Shown: positions 42,561 through 54,699 of the stretch, in pieces
Position numbering within the stretch: the first letter of the stretch is position 1
Layout: every line of letters begins with the position of its first letter
Assembly (NCBI RefSeq): GCF_964340395.1
Contig: NC_135551.1
Span: 7,150,563-7,214,562, forward strand
Direction of reading: 5' to 3'
Source of the DNA: Glandiceps talaboti
Lineage: Eukaryota; Hemichordata; Enteropneusta; Spengelidae
Length of the DNA: 64,000 bases
Notes under the pieces: model-generated
The model's input: only the letters and a program-made list of their open reading frames with translations
Database searches by the model: none
Told to the model about the DNA's origin: nothing
Program-made: the position numbers and the translations under genes

Positions 42561-43273
42561 GAGGGGTTTAACTAGAGAGATTGACCTCACCAATTGTATG
42601 CAGGGTAGTTTTATTCTTATACTCCCAATCTCAATAGAATGTTTTCCTATTTACTAGTTATTTAGCCAGGACCTTGAGTCCACAAGTAGGGAGGCAGACA
42701 CAACAACTTTGTCTACATATCGTGTACGTGCTTTGATTGCTGAAACGAAGTTATATAGTCTAGCACAAGAGACAAAAATGCCGGTAATCTCACCGAGTGA
42801 ATTTGGGGAATTTTTCAACAGACGATCTTGCACAACACTAGTCTTCGGATAAGGGGGCTTCATTTTAAGGTGAGCTTTCAAGTTATGTTAGAATCTATCA
42901 GGAGAAGGAGAAATTTATAAAAATTGGTGATGTGATGTGCATATTTAAGAAATGACCGCGTGAAAAATTTACAATCTGGTCATTGAACCAAACAAATTCG
43001 TCTTTTATAACTCGGCCAGACTTGAAAGTCCTAAAAAAATATTTTAATTGAAATTACTAACAGTATTCTTGAAACTTTCCAAATAAGTTTAAATATTTTC
43101 TCATTATTTCTTTATTGGTTACGAATTTTAACTGTCTTTCAAAAGAAACAAATCGATATCGTGGGGGAGGGAGGGGATGGGGGTTCCAGACGTGTGTACC
43201 TTGAACTGTGACGTAATCTTTATAGTCATCACAATAGCACGGACTGAGTTGTGATGATGACTTGGCGCCGTAC

Positions 43274-43378
43274 GGTCGGTCGGTCGGTCGGAGGTAGATG
43301 GATGGGTGGATGTGTGGATGGGTAAGTGGGTGGGTAAATATGGGTGGGTGGTTGGTTGGTTGGTTGGTTCGTTGGTTG
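43274..43378. repeat. (GGTC)n, (GGAT)n, (GGTT)n compound microsatellite
   Basis: CGGTCGGTCGGTCGG, then GGATGGGTGGATG, then GGTTGGTTGGTTGGTTCG. Confidence 0.85.
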
Positions 43379-44165
43379 AATTACATGCATTTGACGGTTC
43401 GAAAAAAGATATATAACTTAGGGTAAAAAATCTAGATATGAATGTCTAGTCGATAAAATGAAGTGTGTATGACATATTTATTTAAGCTTGTTTGTTGCTG
43501 TCCCTGGTCCATTTTATCAGATATATGTTGTTACGTTTGTTGCCATTCATATTGCTGTTTGTCTTATTTTCGATGTTGTTGTCTTCACTTTTGTTATTGT
43601 TCTTCTTGTCCAAATTTCCTTCAATCTGAGCATATTCTTACTGTAATTACGTAACTCATCACGAAACACGTTTATCATTTTAGTACACTAATTGCCATTT
43701 CATCATGTTTCTTGCGGAAATGTACCACGAAGATATCAAATTATGGACATGAAAGAAAATATTTCAACTACGTCATCGTTTTACAATGACGTCATTATAT
43801 ACATTATGCCTGCTCGTTACAGTATACTGCACCGGTATGGTTGAAATGTAACATTAGATATACACGAAGGTCATGTTGTGTACGTATACACTACCAAATA
43901 ATTGTCTGGGTTTTTTTCCAAAATATTTTCCACGCGTTATACCTGTACACTGATTCGTATTTCGGGTGCAAAGAAGGTCGTTCATTTTGTTGGAATGTCT
44001 TCAATAACGCCGCCCAAAGTTAGTTTCTTTTTTTCCCCGGGAAAAAAATGATAAAAAAACGCATAACATGTTGGCCAGAGTTTGTGCATCATACCGGTGT
44101 ACCGGCTGTCATGGAGTCGTATTCTGGAAAATACATATACCTCTAAATCATTACCGGTACGACTG

Positions 44166-44204
<39 letters not shown>

Positions 44205-44340
44205 GTGTGTGTGTTTAATTTATGGGTCTTTTTGTCTATATATCTGCCTGTCTGTCTTCCTGTCTCTCTGTCTGTCTGTTTGTATTTGTGTGTCCCTGGG
44301 TGTCTATGTGCATGTTTGTGCATGTGTTTGTGTGTATACA
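44166..44340. repeat. (GTCT)n and TG-rich tract
   Basis: GTCTGTCTGTCTGTCTGTCT for about 40 bp, then GTGTGTGT and further scattered CTGTCTGT units. Cys/Leu/Ser ORFs here are spurious. Confidence 0.88.
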
Positions 44341-44952
44341 CTATCGCCGAAAGTTAGACGGTATTGTGTTAATGAGTAAAAAAACATTGAACCATAAAAG
44401 CATTTTCTAACAACAAACGACTGAAAAAAATACCAATGAAAAAACTGTAGACACGAGTGCACTTAATATTTTTAAAGTGAAAACAAAACATCCAATGTTG
44501 CCTCAAATATAGACTGGCGCCAGTCCCAAGGGAGGTTTATTTTTTGCCTCATAAATCGTCAAAAGTTTTGAGTTTGTAATTCACTTTTAGTTTGTATGTG
44601 TAGGGAATATTTTGTCCTACAGTGAGCTTTAATTCGTGTTCATCCGATTGTTTCGTAATCACTCATTCGTGTTAATATCATTTCATTTTCGAGAACACAG
44701 TTGTGTTTTTTAATAAAAAATATTATTTTATTCAAAATATAGAATTTTAAAACAAAACGTGGACTTTAAGCAAAGCTAACTGAAATGTTGTATGTCAATG
44801 CACAATTGGCAACGTTTGCAAAATGGAATACCGCACGAAACAAGGAAAAGACGTGACGTCAACATTTCTTTAGATCAAAGACGGATGTAAAGGTACTAAT
44901 AGAGCCATATCCGAGGGATAAATTGGCAGAGTTTACTACTACATTTATTCAA

Positions 44953-44956
44953 TAAT

Positions 44957-45001
<45 letters not shown>
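44953..45001. repeat. (CAA)n trinucleotide
   Basis: About 16 uninterrupted CAA units. No flanking coding frame. Confidence 0.9.
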
Positions 45002-45003
<2 letters not shown>

Positions 45004-47885
45004 ACGTCAGCATGTGCTATATATGAAATCAACATATGTCAAGGATGCTGATGAAATTAATACTATCACGCTTGTATTCCAAGTCCTTGCACAAAGGAAA
45101 TCACACGACCAAGAAACAATCTTATTAAATTTGGAAAAAGAAAATCTAACCTCCCGTTTTCCCGATATACCTTTTATCTACAGAATATCTACTATTTGAC
45201 CTGATTTTAAAATAACACTCAATATGCATTTAATTTCTTTTTTTAACACTAAATGGTATGCTCATGATAGATGCACTGACGACTTAAGGTTTATAATAGT
45301 TGGGGTTTGCAGGAAATCTTATTGCGAACAATAATCGTTTAGGCCATGACATGTTTAAAGACATACTATATAAAAAGAAACCGACGACAGTTGGGTGTTC
45401 AATTTCCATAAAAATGAAATGTACACGGTGGCAACCATTTTGAATCAAATTGACAACAAAAACACAGACCTTCAAACGAAGAAAAAACAACAACGAGGAA
45501 TGCGATTCAGAAACTGGTGTTCATTGAGTCCAAATATAAGCTTCTAAAGTATTTTTCTAACGAAATTTCGACACAGTGTAAAAAATTTATTTTCTTTGCG
45601 AAAGAAAAGAAAGGAACAGAAAACACCGAATATATTACAGTGCACGTGTTTATCGATCAACAAATCTCAAAACGGAAAAAAAGAAGGATGAACACCAATA
45701 AAAACTACAGACAATGTGTCTCTCTGGAAGTGGTATTCTTAAAATGAAAACACGTCTAATTTTGCCTGAAATTCAGTATTAGAAAATCCCGGGTATACTA
45801 ATTAATTGACATTATCCTATGCAAACCAGAATAGGGACACAAAGAAAAATCTGGTTTCCATTTAGTTTTTAATTTGAAAAAAAAAATCATCAAGTTGTAT
45901 ATTCGTGACATAGGAATGTTCAATGAGCCAAATTTAAAACAGAAAATTAAAAATAAAATCAATCAACAATAAGATCAACGACAAAAAAAAACCTGCATTG
46001 AAACGCCTCAGGAAGTGTTATTTACGGTATCGACTCAGACATACATGTCAAGGCCTTTGATAAAATTATAAATGATTCAGTTAATACCTTGCAGAGAGGA
46101 AATGAAAGTACCGTAAAATAAAATGTCATTTCCACAAATTTGTTAATCACGATAAAGTAATTTGTTATTTTTTCCAATTCATGCGTCAACAAATTGGCAG
46201 CCATGTGACTCGACGGTAAGTCAAGAACAACAATAACAACAACAAAAAGAGCTGCTCATTCAGTGCCCCTGACGATATAGCATATAGCACGCTTCGACTT
46301 TTACCACGCATAATTCACAAGCATCTGAAAAAAGAAACACACAAAAAAAATATATAAAGATATATAGCATTAGTTATTTCGTCTGAAATTTCTTTTCTTT
46401 TTTTAAGCGGCAATGCATGCAATTGCAGAAGTTTTGAAACAGGTTTTCAGAACAAAGGGAAACGGGAACAAAATAAATGGCGTTGCTATTATGAGAACTG
46501 ACTTTACAGACTGTGTTCATAGAATCAAAGCATATCAAGTTTTGTTGATATCAAATAAAAATTTCCCCTCTCAGAGAAAAAAAAGAGAGAATATTACGCT
46601 TTTCACTGTTCCGGGGAAAAACCTCGGTATAGAAGCAATGTACAATTCAGTAGCAGCCATCTTGAATTTTGCAAATATAGTAGAATTTGAATATTGTTTC
46701 TTCAGATAAATGCTCGATGTACCCGGTATCCGATTTTTATCCTGGAGAGTTGTCAACAATTTGCAGTCAGACTGAGACAGTCGAACACACATGTAATACC
46801 ATTACATGTGTAATGGCATTACATGTGTGTAATTACTAATGGCGGTACTTTTAAGGATTCACACATGCGGTCGGTTTGACTTAAAATGAAGAAACTCTTC
46901 AAGTTGCAAATTTCCTATCAAAGCGTAGAAAGAAGGCAGCTGTAATGTGTTACTGTTTCTCCCCAAGACATAGATATCATTATTTTGCAATAGGAATTGA
47001 ACATTAGGATGTCAAATTCAGTCGCCGTCAAACCAACAATAACGTACCTGAACATAATCGATGGTAATTGAAAGTATTTTGTAATGATGTCTATTCGATT
47101 CGAGCGACGCTAATCACAAGTAACTATTTCTAGTTTTCCACCAAAGGTTAAATCTTGAAAGTAGACGATTCTGAATCGTGCACGTATAGTTGCAAGGGTG
47201 TGCTGTATATTATAGAAGGAGAGGAACGTGTTTAATGTAGCGAAAAGCGCTCACAAATCTCTACCGTTTCTGAAGTTTTATGACGTGGCTTGTCTGCATT
47301 CTTTTGTTCAGTTTAGTCAAACTCTGAATGATATACCATCTTACTACGACGCGGCTCATATTTTATATATAAGCTGATCGAACAGTGTAGTGACCCGGGA
47401 ATGACCTCTGTACTATCGCCCGTAAACTATATTTGTCCATGACTTAACAACGTGGATACGAAGTCTAGTTTCAAAACTTTTATTGCGTTTAGGGTATTGT
47501 TTATTGCGCGGAATTGTATGTCGTTGGGGTCAGTTACGAAATAAAATAATGCCAGTGAAATACCATGTATACCAGTATTTTGTTTGTCTCTAAACAAAAT
47601 TAGGCAAAATTTAAAAAATATCGTGTGTTCCCGATAATCCGACCGACCTTTATAGTTTAAGCCTCCGAACCCAAACATTTTTAAAAACATTTAAAACAAG
47701 AAGATAAGAAATTCTTTGTCTTCTTGACCTTCGTGTACATCTGTTTTCATTCCCCAGTGATGTCTGTATATATTTCATCAAACTATCACAGAAGGATTAT
47801 TCTCACCTACATTTCGTTTGGTTTTGGCTCGAAACGATACTTTTCAAAAGTAAAAACAATTCAAACCAAATCAAATCAAATCCCA

Positions 47886-47957
47886 ACCTACCTACTACCT
47901 ACCTACCTACCTACCTACCTACCTACTACCTACCTACCTACCTACCTACCTACCTAC
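47886..47957. repeat. (CTAC)n tetranucleotide
   Basis: CTACCTACCTACCTACCTAC with two one-unit slips (CTACTACC). Confidence 0.9.
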
Positions 47958-48677
47958 TCTATTCTCAGGGGCCATGTTATCGGAAACTCACAATTATTTT
48001 TTCCCCGCCATATCAAGTATATTTTAAAAAAAGGAAACACACTCTATATCCGTTTCGTTTGGTTTAAAAACTTTTATGTAGATAGTCTCCTGAAATCAAA
48101 CCACTCATTTGTCCATTCTCCTGAAATCAAACCACTCCATTGTCTCATCCGATGAAGATAGTTTATCAGTGTCCTATGCATCCTATTAAACATCAAATGT
48201 TGTGAAATCTTAACACGAGGTCTATAGCTATCTATGCCAGTTTTTAGAGACATTGTTAGTTCCACGTGACTCATCACAGACATGTGAAATATCTCCCGTC
48301 TTAGCCCGGATTTTATATTTCTCTCAGTCTGTTACAAAATCACTAAATATATCCCAACTTGATGTTGTACTGTATATGTTTAAAAAATGTTAAAATGAAT
48401 CTGGGAAAACTAATCGAATTGTTGTGCCTGGATTGATTTCTGAATATATCCTCAGTACAACGAGTGTATATATTGCAATAGATGACTACAAAAAATATAT
48501 CGTTTTTTTTTTCTGAAATAAAAGTACACAATCTGCTATTAATGTCTGAACTCCCCACCCACCCCACCCCCACCACCACCCCCTTTTCGGTCCGATGAGA
48601 TTTCGTTACAAAATAAGCGCTTTCACTTGGTACTTTAAAACACAATAAATAGCTATACTGGTGCGACAAGGACTCAC

Positions 48678-48726
48678 CCAACAGTTCAAGCAGACTCAAG
48701 AATAAAAGAACAATAATCATGGCCAT
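48678..48726 (-). CDS. Candidate first exon encoding a signal peptide (unassigned secreted protein)
   Basis: ATG 48726 starts MAMIIVLLFLSLLELLG, a textbook hydrophobic signal peptide. It is interrupted after the first base of a codon by a strong donor GTGAGT (48677-48672). A phase-1 intron right after the signal peptide is typical of secreted proteins. I could not find a convincing downstream exon, so this may be coincidence. An uninterrupted reading of this frame would run 128 codons, but it loses protein character past the donor. Confidence 0.25.
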
Positions 48727-49969
48727 CAATCGGTATAGCTATTTAAGATATTTGAAGTTGCCGGTGAAACTTGATCAGACCTTTCTAACCGTTTTGTCCA
48801 CATATTGTTGCAGATGACTTGTATATGCAAATAATCACAAACTGTATCCCATTTTTTATCGGGTTTTAATAGGCTTTACAAATATGTACATGTTACAACA
48901 TAAATTGTGGTTCTTGATATTTGTTTATTTGTACTCCCTAGTCTCCTGAAAATATGTAATGAATACGAGCTATATTGAGTCAAAATATATATTTTCATTG
49001 TAGCTCATACCAGGTGATACAACATGGCTATGAAAACCCGACGTGTCAAAATTAACTTGTTTGTCGGGTTCAATTTCAATATTCGACTCTAGCCTTGACT
49101 CGTTTCAATGCACGGAATTTATTTCAAGGAGATCACAGCTGACGATGGAAAAGGAAAATTCATCTAGACATTCTAATATAATACATGCAACCCAAACAAT
49201 ACTAGTACACATAGGAACGGTTCGTATGATCGCCAGTGGCTACCTGGCAATTCAAACACCTTTGCAAATAAAGCATATTCGATTGGTGCCTTTCTCAAAT
49301 ACACATAAAAGATTCGAGGTGTTCAAAGCGAAGCCGACAACGTCAGAACCCCGGGCTACACATATTCCTTGTGAATTTCGGAATCGTTTCCTCTTGATTT
49401 GTAGAGGGGGAAATTATCACCCTACTCCTTGAAACGGTTGAATTGTTGTCTTCTTCAAAAAAAAATGTCTCAATATTTCGTACAAAGAATGGTGATTGGA
49501 GTAGAAGAGAAAGTGGACTGTTATGATATAAAGGAAGACAGCAAGGACATATAGTGGCCTTGTTATAGAAAGTAGCAGTTATATATATATTTAATATCGG
49601 TGATTCTCAGTTGAATTTCAAGAGTTGTTTTTTTGGTTGTTTTTTTGAAGAAAAACAAATAAATTACAGAATTTTAAAATACTTATTTACGATACAGTGT
49701 AAGGAGTGCATTTACTGTCAGTGTCTCATTGTGTAAATTGCGACCATTATTACTAAATCTCTGTCACTTTTATGAAAAAGTCCTTGATTGAAGACGATGT
49801 TTTCAGCGACAGGCCTGATGACGAAAACATAGTTGAGAGAATGAATTCAAGGCCAGTAACTCAGAAAGAAAGGCCAAAGCACAGTCAGACATTGTGAGAA
49901 ATGTGCCGAAAATGCGACACACCCAAACCTGTTCAATATAGCGTACTAACCCTAACAAATATACACTGG

Positions 49970-50398
49970 CTACAAAATATTCAACAAATACGAATAAGGG
50001 AATAAAGATCGTTTTATTCCAACCAATACATAAAACGATAAGTTAATTTGCCCATTGCGGTCGTAAAAGATCTCGTCTTTTGTAGCAAGCCCGACTGATT
50101 TCTTTCTTCTGGACATACTTTTTTCTGCGGCATTTACCTGCCCAATGGAATTGTGTTTCCGATAGCAGTACAATAACATGACGATTGATACATTTAAAAC
50201 TTCAAAAACCGTATTCACGAAAATGATCGGTATATATATCATCAAGAGGGGAAGGCTCGGCCCTGAGATTACCGCCGCTGTCGCATGTTGTGGTATCCCT
50301 TTGTCACCCATAAGCACTCTTATTACATCTTGTTCGATCATTTTTTTTATATTTCCTTCTAAAAATCGTTGTAATAAATCTATAATTGATACTCTCAT
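49970..50398 (-). CDS. Unassigned ORF with one hydrophobic segment
   Basis: 142 codons from ATG 50398. The N-terminal half is hydrophilic (IDLLQRFLEGNIKKMIEQDV). Residues about 48-80 are strongly hydrophobic (SLPLLMIYIPIIFVNTVFEV, LNVSIVMLLYC), then RKHNSIGQ. A donor-like GTAAATG follows GGGCAG at IGQ. It could be an exon of a single-pass membrane protein or a chance ORF. I recognise no family. Confidence 0.2.
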   Translation of the reverse strand: MRVSIIDLLQRFLEGNIKKMIEQDVIRVLMGDKGIPQHATAAVISGPSLPLLMIYIPIIFVNTVFEVLNVSIVMLLYCYRKHNSIGQVNAAEKSMSRRKKSVGLATKDEIFYDRNGQINLSFYVLVGIKRSLFPYSYLLNIL

Positions 50399-50899
50399 CG
50401 ATCAGGTTTCATAAAATTCGTTGCGTTTTAAAACATCACCGCGTCGGACGCCGTTAAAGTTGTCCGAGCTCGAGGTCATACCGCTGACGTCTTTTTGTAC
50501 GATGATACAATTCACATATATACGCGACATCTCCCAAATGGATCTACAAATCTAACCAAAACACTTCTTCTGTATTTATCCAAATTGACTGGGAATTCTT
50601 GAACTAATCTAATTTAGAGAGTAAGATTGGTGGCTTTTAACAAGATTGAATTTGAGGGGGAGAGAGAGAGAGACAAAAGTTGAAGATTCAACCACTTCTT
50701 CATGAGCATGCGAGTTGTATTGTTTGAAACATCAATATTCATTCAAGTGCAACGGATAAAATGCGGGTATAGTCTGTAAAACAATATTTTATTAAATTGT
50801 GTAATTATTTATTTGATGTTAAAAAGTTTACAGTGTGTAAGAGTAGTTGAGGTGCAGGTATGATTTAAGTAAATGAGTATCATCGTTAGAAACTACAGG

Positions 50900-51115
50900 T
50901 CAACGGAAAAGTCCTTGCCTGGAAGGCCGGGTAATGACCTCATCGTAGCTGACAGAATGAAGCTGAAGCCTTCCCATCGATGAGTGTACAAGGCCACTTT
51001 CATCTGCGATACAAAGCACGATAGCTGACGGCTGGGTAGCAATATTGCAACTATACCATTCAAAAAATACCAATACGACTTTTACAATCACTGCGATCCA
51101 TGGCAACGTCAGCTT
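50900..51115 (-). CDS. Unassigned ORF, protein-like composition
   Basis: The frame is open from a possible acceptor (TCTAAAAG) at about 51116 and reads LTLPWIAVIVKVVLVFFEWY, then QPSAIVLCIADESGLVHSSM and a stop after SRQGLFR. There is no Met near the start, so it would have to be an internal or terminal exon. The hydrophobic N-part and polar tail suggest a membrane protein end, but no family is recognised. Confidence 0.15.
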   Translation of the reverse strand, partial: KLTLPWIAVIVKVVLVFFEWYSCNIATQPSAIVLCIADESGLVHSSMGRLQLHSVSYDEVITRPSRQGLFR

Positions 51116-51119
51116 TTAG

Positions 51120-53443
51120 ACTACAAACTTAAACATGGAAATTTGCAAAAAAGACTGAAACTTTCGTGTTGTTTCCAAGTATGCGATTTTATATAAAGTG
51201 ATGTGTATAACTCGAGAAATGATTCCAAACACTCTGTGATAGTTTTGAACTTCATCAAAGTTCACTATTTTTCACTTTTAACACCGTTACTATAGCAATA
51301 AGTGATTAGAGAGAATGATGATGATGAGGGGGGGGGGGAGGGGTAGTGATTTTTTGGATCGATGTCAAAAGAGAGTCACAGCCCTTTGTTATGGAGAACT
51401 TGGAGGTAGGCGACGCGTTTTCTAAATTTTACAAAGTAACATCATGAATTTCCTCTTTGTCTATTGGAACAGGAATTGGGTGTCGGACTAATTCGTTGAT
51501 TTAAAAATAGTCCTACTATATAATTGTGATCAAAATAATAAACAAAATCTTGGTAGCATTTAAAACTGCACAATTCAAACTATGCAATTGCGAAGGTTGG
51601 CGCTACACGTACACGTGGTACGTCGTACTGTGTATGTGTTTGTGTTTGTTTTTTGTATGTGGCTGCATGTGTACGTGCATATAGACATAAGCTCTTATAT
51701 CAAGATAAAATGTGTCCCTCTCTTTAGTAAAATACTCCAAAACTTTCAGAAAATTAATTCACCAACAAAACTGGGATTGAGTTCATTATTTTTTTCGACT
51801 ACGTACGTAGCAAATTTTACACTGAAAAAAAAAACTTTCTGGGTATACATATATATATGCACACATATAGTAGATTAATTTCTGGAAAATAACGTCAAAT
51901 TGTATTCTGATGAGTTGAATAGAGTATTTTTACATGTTTATATTTTGGAGAAGACTCTAAAACTGTTAGTTTCTTTTGTTTTGTTTCCTTTGTTCTTATA
52001 CCTAACTAACAACTCACCCCGGCAAAACTTAATGCGATTGCCTGTAACAATCTAAGATGGCGTTGAGTGGCATACGTCCATCACGTTATGTTAATGCTTT
52101 GCTAGCATATTAGAAACACGCTTATATATTTTGATGGCCTCTCTGATATTCTATTCTTGTACTTTTGGTGGATTTTTTATGGAGTTGAAGTATGACAGCC
52201 AGACAGACGGGTTCTGCCAGGGTCAAGGTTGACGTAAAAAAGAGAGAGATAACTTTCCCAGGTATGAAGGCCACACTACTATGATCTACTACACTTTAAT
52301 CACATACCGATTCCAAGGACACCCTATCACTGAATTTTACAACATGCAAAGTTGGCAATAGAGCTGAAACATGATGCACGCAAATAGAGCAGGTTCGCCT
52401 CAATAAAAAAAATGCTGAATTCACTGACCTTCACGAGGGCAAGGCATTACCATGGTTACCCGTGGTCAAGGTTACGAGAGCTGGGTAACCTTGTAACAGG
52501 ACAACGAATTTTACGAGACCTTTGCACAGATCGGCATGTAAATGTTGTTTGAGCTATTAATTTCTAGCGACATCATCACACATTAATTAAAAACAATGAT
52601 GTTGCAGGTATTCTGAGATGAACAGTGTTGATTTGCAGACATTTCCAACGAGTTTGCAATGCATGCTGACCTGTTTGCACTTTGCTAATTTACAGAGACA
52701 TTTCATCAGCCGCGTACGTTGATTTAGTGTTTTGTTATGATCTCTGGCGAATAACGCTAATTTGGAGAATCTTCTTGCGACATGTATGTGTAAATTTACA
52801 CAGAAAGCAGTTTCTGAACTTTGCGCAAATTGCAAAATCAGGCCTACTAAAACATATTTGTTGGGGGGGGGGGGGGGCATTCTACCTTGAGTAATCTGCA
52901 CCTGCGCCAATCTCAGTAGGCTTTGTTGATATCCTATCCAAGGTGTGTGCATATTTTTTTATTTTTTTTTTACAATCTCAACATCCTTTGCAATTTCATC
53001 TCTCGCTAACAATATTTCGGAAAGTTTCCCCCTGGGAATGTGATTTAACGTTGCAGTCAAAAGGCCCGATACATTAACGGCGTTTTTGTCTAGTATAGCT
53101 TTCAGTTAATACCTAAAGAGCATCATTATAGAGTTTTGAAATTCAGGCCAAACTGTACACATGAAATTCAATTGCATATACTACTTGTTAAGGTATGTGC
53201 CATTCACTAAGAGGTTTACATTCGCTTATTTAGCAGATTAACCATGTGAAAAAATTTGACCTCAATCAATGCGCAAAATTAAGCAGTTTTTGATTTATAA
53301 GTAAAGCCTTCCCATATCAAATTGATGAAATCCGCCAATTGAATATAACTTGAGGTTCAAAATGGTAATCTTTCAAAGCTGGCAAATACGAATACTGTGA
53401 GTACGAGTATATATTGAATAATTCAATTCAATGTTCAGCTCAA

Positions 53444-53449
<6 letters not shown>
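51120..53449. other. Intergenic, no supported gene
   Basis: AT-rich with a G-run at 52862-52877. The 121-codon minus frame at 52587-52952 crosses the poly-C/G run and has no recognisable domain. Confidence 0.45.
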
Positions 53450-53510
<61 letters not shown>

Positions 53511-53512
53511 TG
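53450..53512. repeat. (GATT)n tetranucleotide
   Basis: About 15 GATT units ending TTTGATCG. It lies about 100 bp before the 43-bp satellite, the same general layout as at 2.8 kb where a tetranucleotide precedes the related units. Confidence 0.9.
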
Positions 53513-53609
53513 ATCGAACAATTTCTAAGCAAGCTAATTTTATGAGAAATCCGTGAAGTTATTTCGAAACTCCTATAATTCAATGGAACTGTGTTATCTG
53601 AAACTCCTT

Positions 53610-54236
53610 TGTCTGGCTCAACAGATATTTTACTTACATTGCTACATTTCGTCTTCTGGCGTGACAAATATCTCACTAGCATTGCTACATTTCATTGTCT
53701 GGCTCAACAGATACCTCACTAACATTGCTACATTTCATTGTCTGGCTCAACAGATATCTCACTAACATTGCTACATTTCATTGTCTGGCTCATCAGATAC
53801 CTCACTAACATTGCTACATTTCATTGTCTGGCTCATCAGATATCTCACTAACATTGCTACATTTCATTGTCTGGCTCAACAGATATCTCACTAACATTGC
53901 TACATTTCATTGTCTGGCTCAGCAGATACTTCACTGACATTGCTACATTCCATTGTCTGGCTCAACAGATACTTCACTGACATTGCTACATTTCATTGTC
54001 TGGCTGAACAGATATCTCACTAACATTGCTACATTTCATTGTCCGGCTCAACAGATATCTCACTAACATTGTTACATTTCATTGTCTGGCTCAACAGATA
54101 TCTCACTAACATTGCTACATTTCATTGTCTGGCTTAAAATACTTCACTGACATTGCTACATTTCATTGTCTGGCTTAAAATACTTCACTGACATTGCTAC
54201 ATTTCATTGTCTGGCTCAACAGATACTGTTGAGCTA
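53610..54236. repeat. 43-bp satellite, about 14 units
   Basis: Unit ACATTGCTACATTTCATTGT, CTGGCTCAACAGATATCTCA, CTA. Most units differ by one to three bases (ATACC/ATATC/ATACT, CAAC/CATC). Two units near 54130-54180 are shortened (GGCTTAAAATACTTC). Diverged inverted relatives lie at 2830-3025. Confidence 0.9.
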
Positions 54237-54287
54237 ATGATATTTCACAGAAATTGTAGCAATGTTGTGCTCTTTCAGATGACTTTC

Positions 54288-54335
54288 ATTTTATTTATTT
54301 ATTTATTTATTTACTTATTTATTTATTTATTGCAT
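54288..54335. repeat. (TTTA)n tetranucleotide
   Basis: TTTATTTATTTATTTATTTA with a single TTAC variant, followed by GCATGCATGCA. Confidence 0.9.
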
Positions 54336-54540
54336 GCATGCACTATTCAATATGATCTGTAATCCCATACACTGAATAATTCAAGGTTCAGTCCAAGACG
54401 TCGATTTGAACACAGCAGTTCATCTTTATTAATTCTGCATAACATTAGACACCAAACCAAGTAGAATTATTAAATTTAAGTAACAACATCTTGTAAGACA
54501 ATTTGCAGAAAATTGTAAGAATAAGATTAACAGGAATGTC

Positions 54541-54604
<64 letters not shown>
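54541..54604. repeat. (CA)n dinucleotide
   Basis: About 30 CA units with two TA substitutions. A Cys/Val ORF on the minus strand is spurious. Confidence 0.93.
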
Positions 54605-54612
<8 letters not shown>

Positions 54613-54699
54613 TTTCGTCCTACCATGAGTGGTAGCTTATATTCTTCGCTCATATATCCTCATCTGTCCAAACAATGGATGACTTCTTACACACACATT

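Larger units (their letters stand above)
42890..48600. other. Intergenic, no supported gene
   Basis: Apart from the microsatellites listed, only short AT-rich open frames without recognisable domains or a linked set of splice sites. The longest (46413-46709 plus, 98 codons; 47427-47690 minus, 87 codons) look like chance. Confidence 0.45.

Noticed and set aside
42654-42881. 75-codon minus ORF and an overlapping plus-strand open frame ending near a GTGAGC donor
   Set aside because: Both strands look equally protein-like and neither matches a known family or links to another exon.
43463-43654. Cys-rich plus-strand ORF that might be a secreted peptide
   Set aside because: The Cys run comes from a TTGTTGC/GTTGTT-rich stretch. 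No signal peptide cleavage pattern or conserved spacing.
49043-49432. 129-codon plus-strand ORF
   Set aside because: No hydrophobic pattern, motif or splice context. Composition is like chance ORFs nearby.
53610-54236. CRISPR-like array
   Set aside because: Repeats are contiguous with no unique spacers, and the genome is clearly animal. It is a 43-bp satellite. The same applies to the 53-bp and 65-bp arrays.
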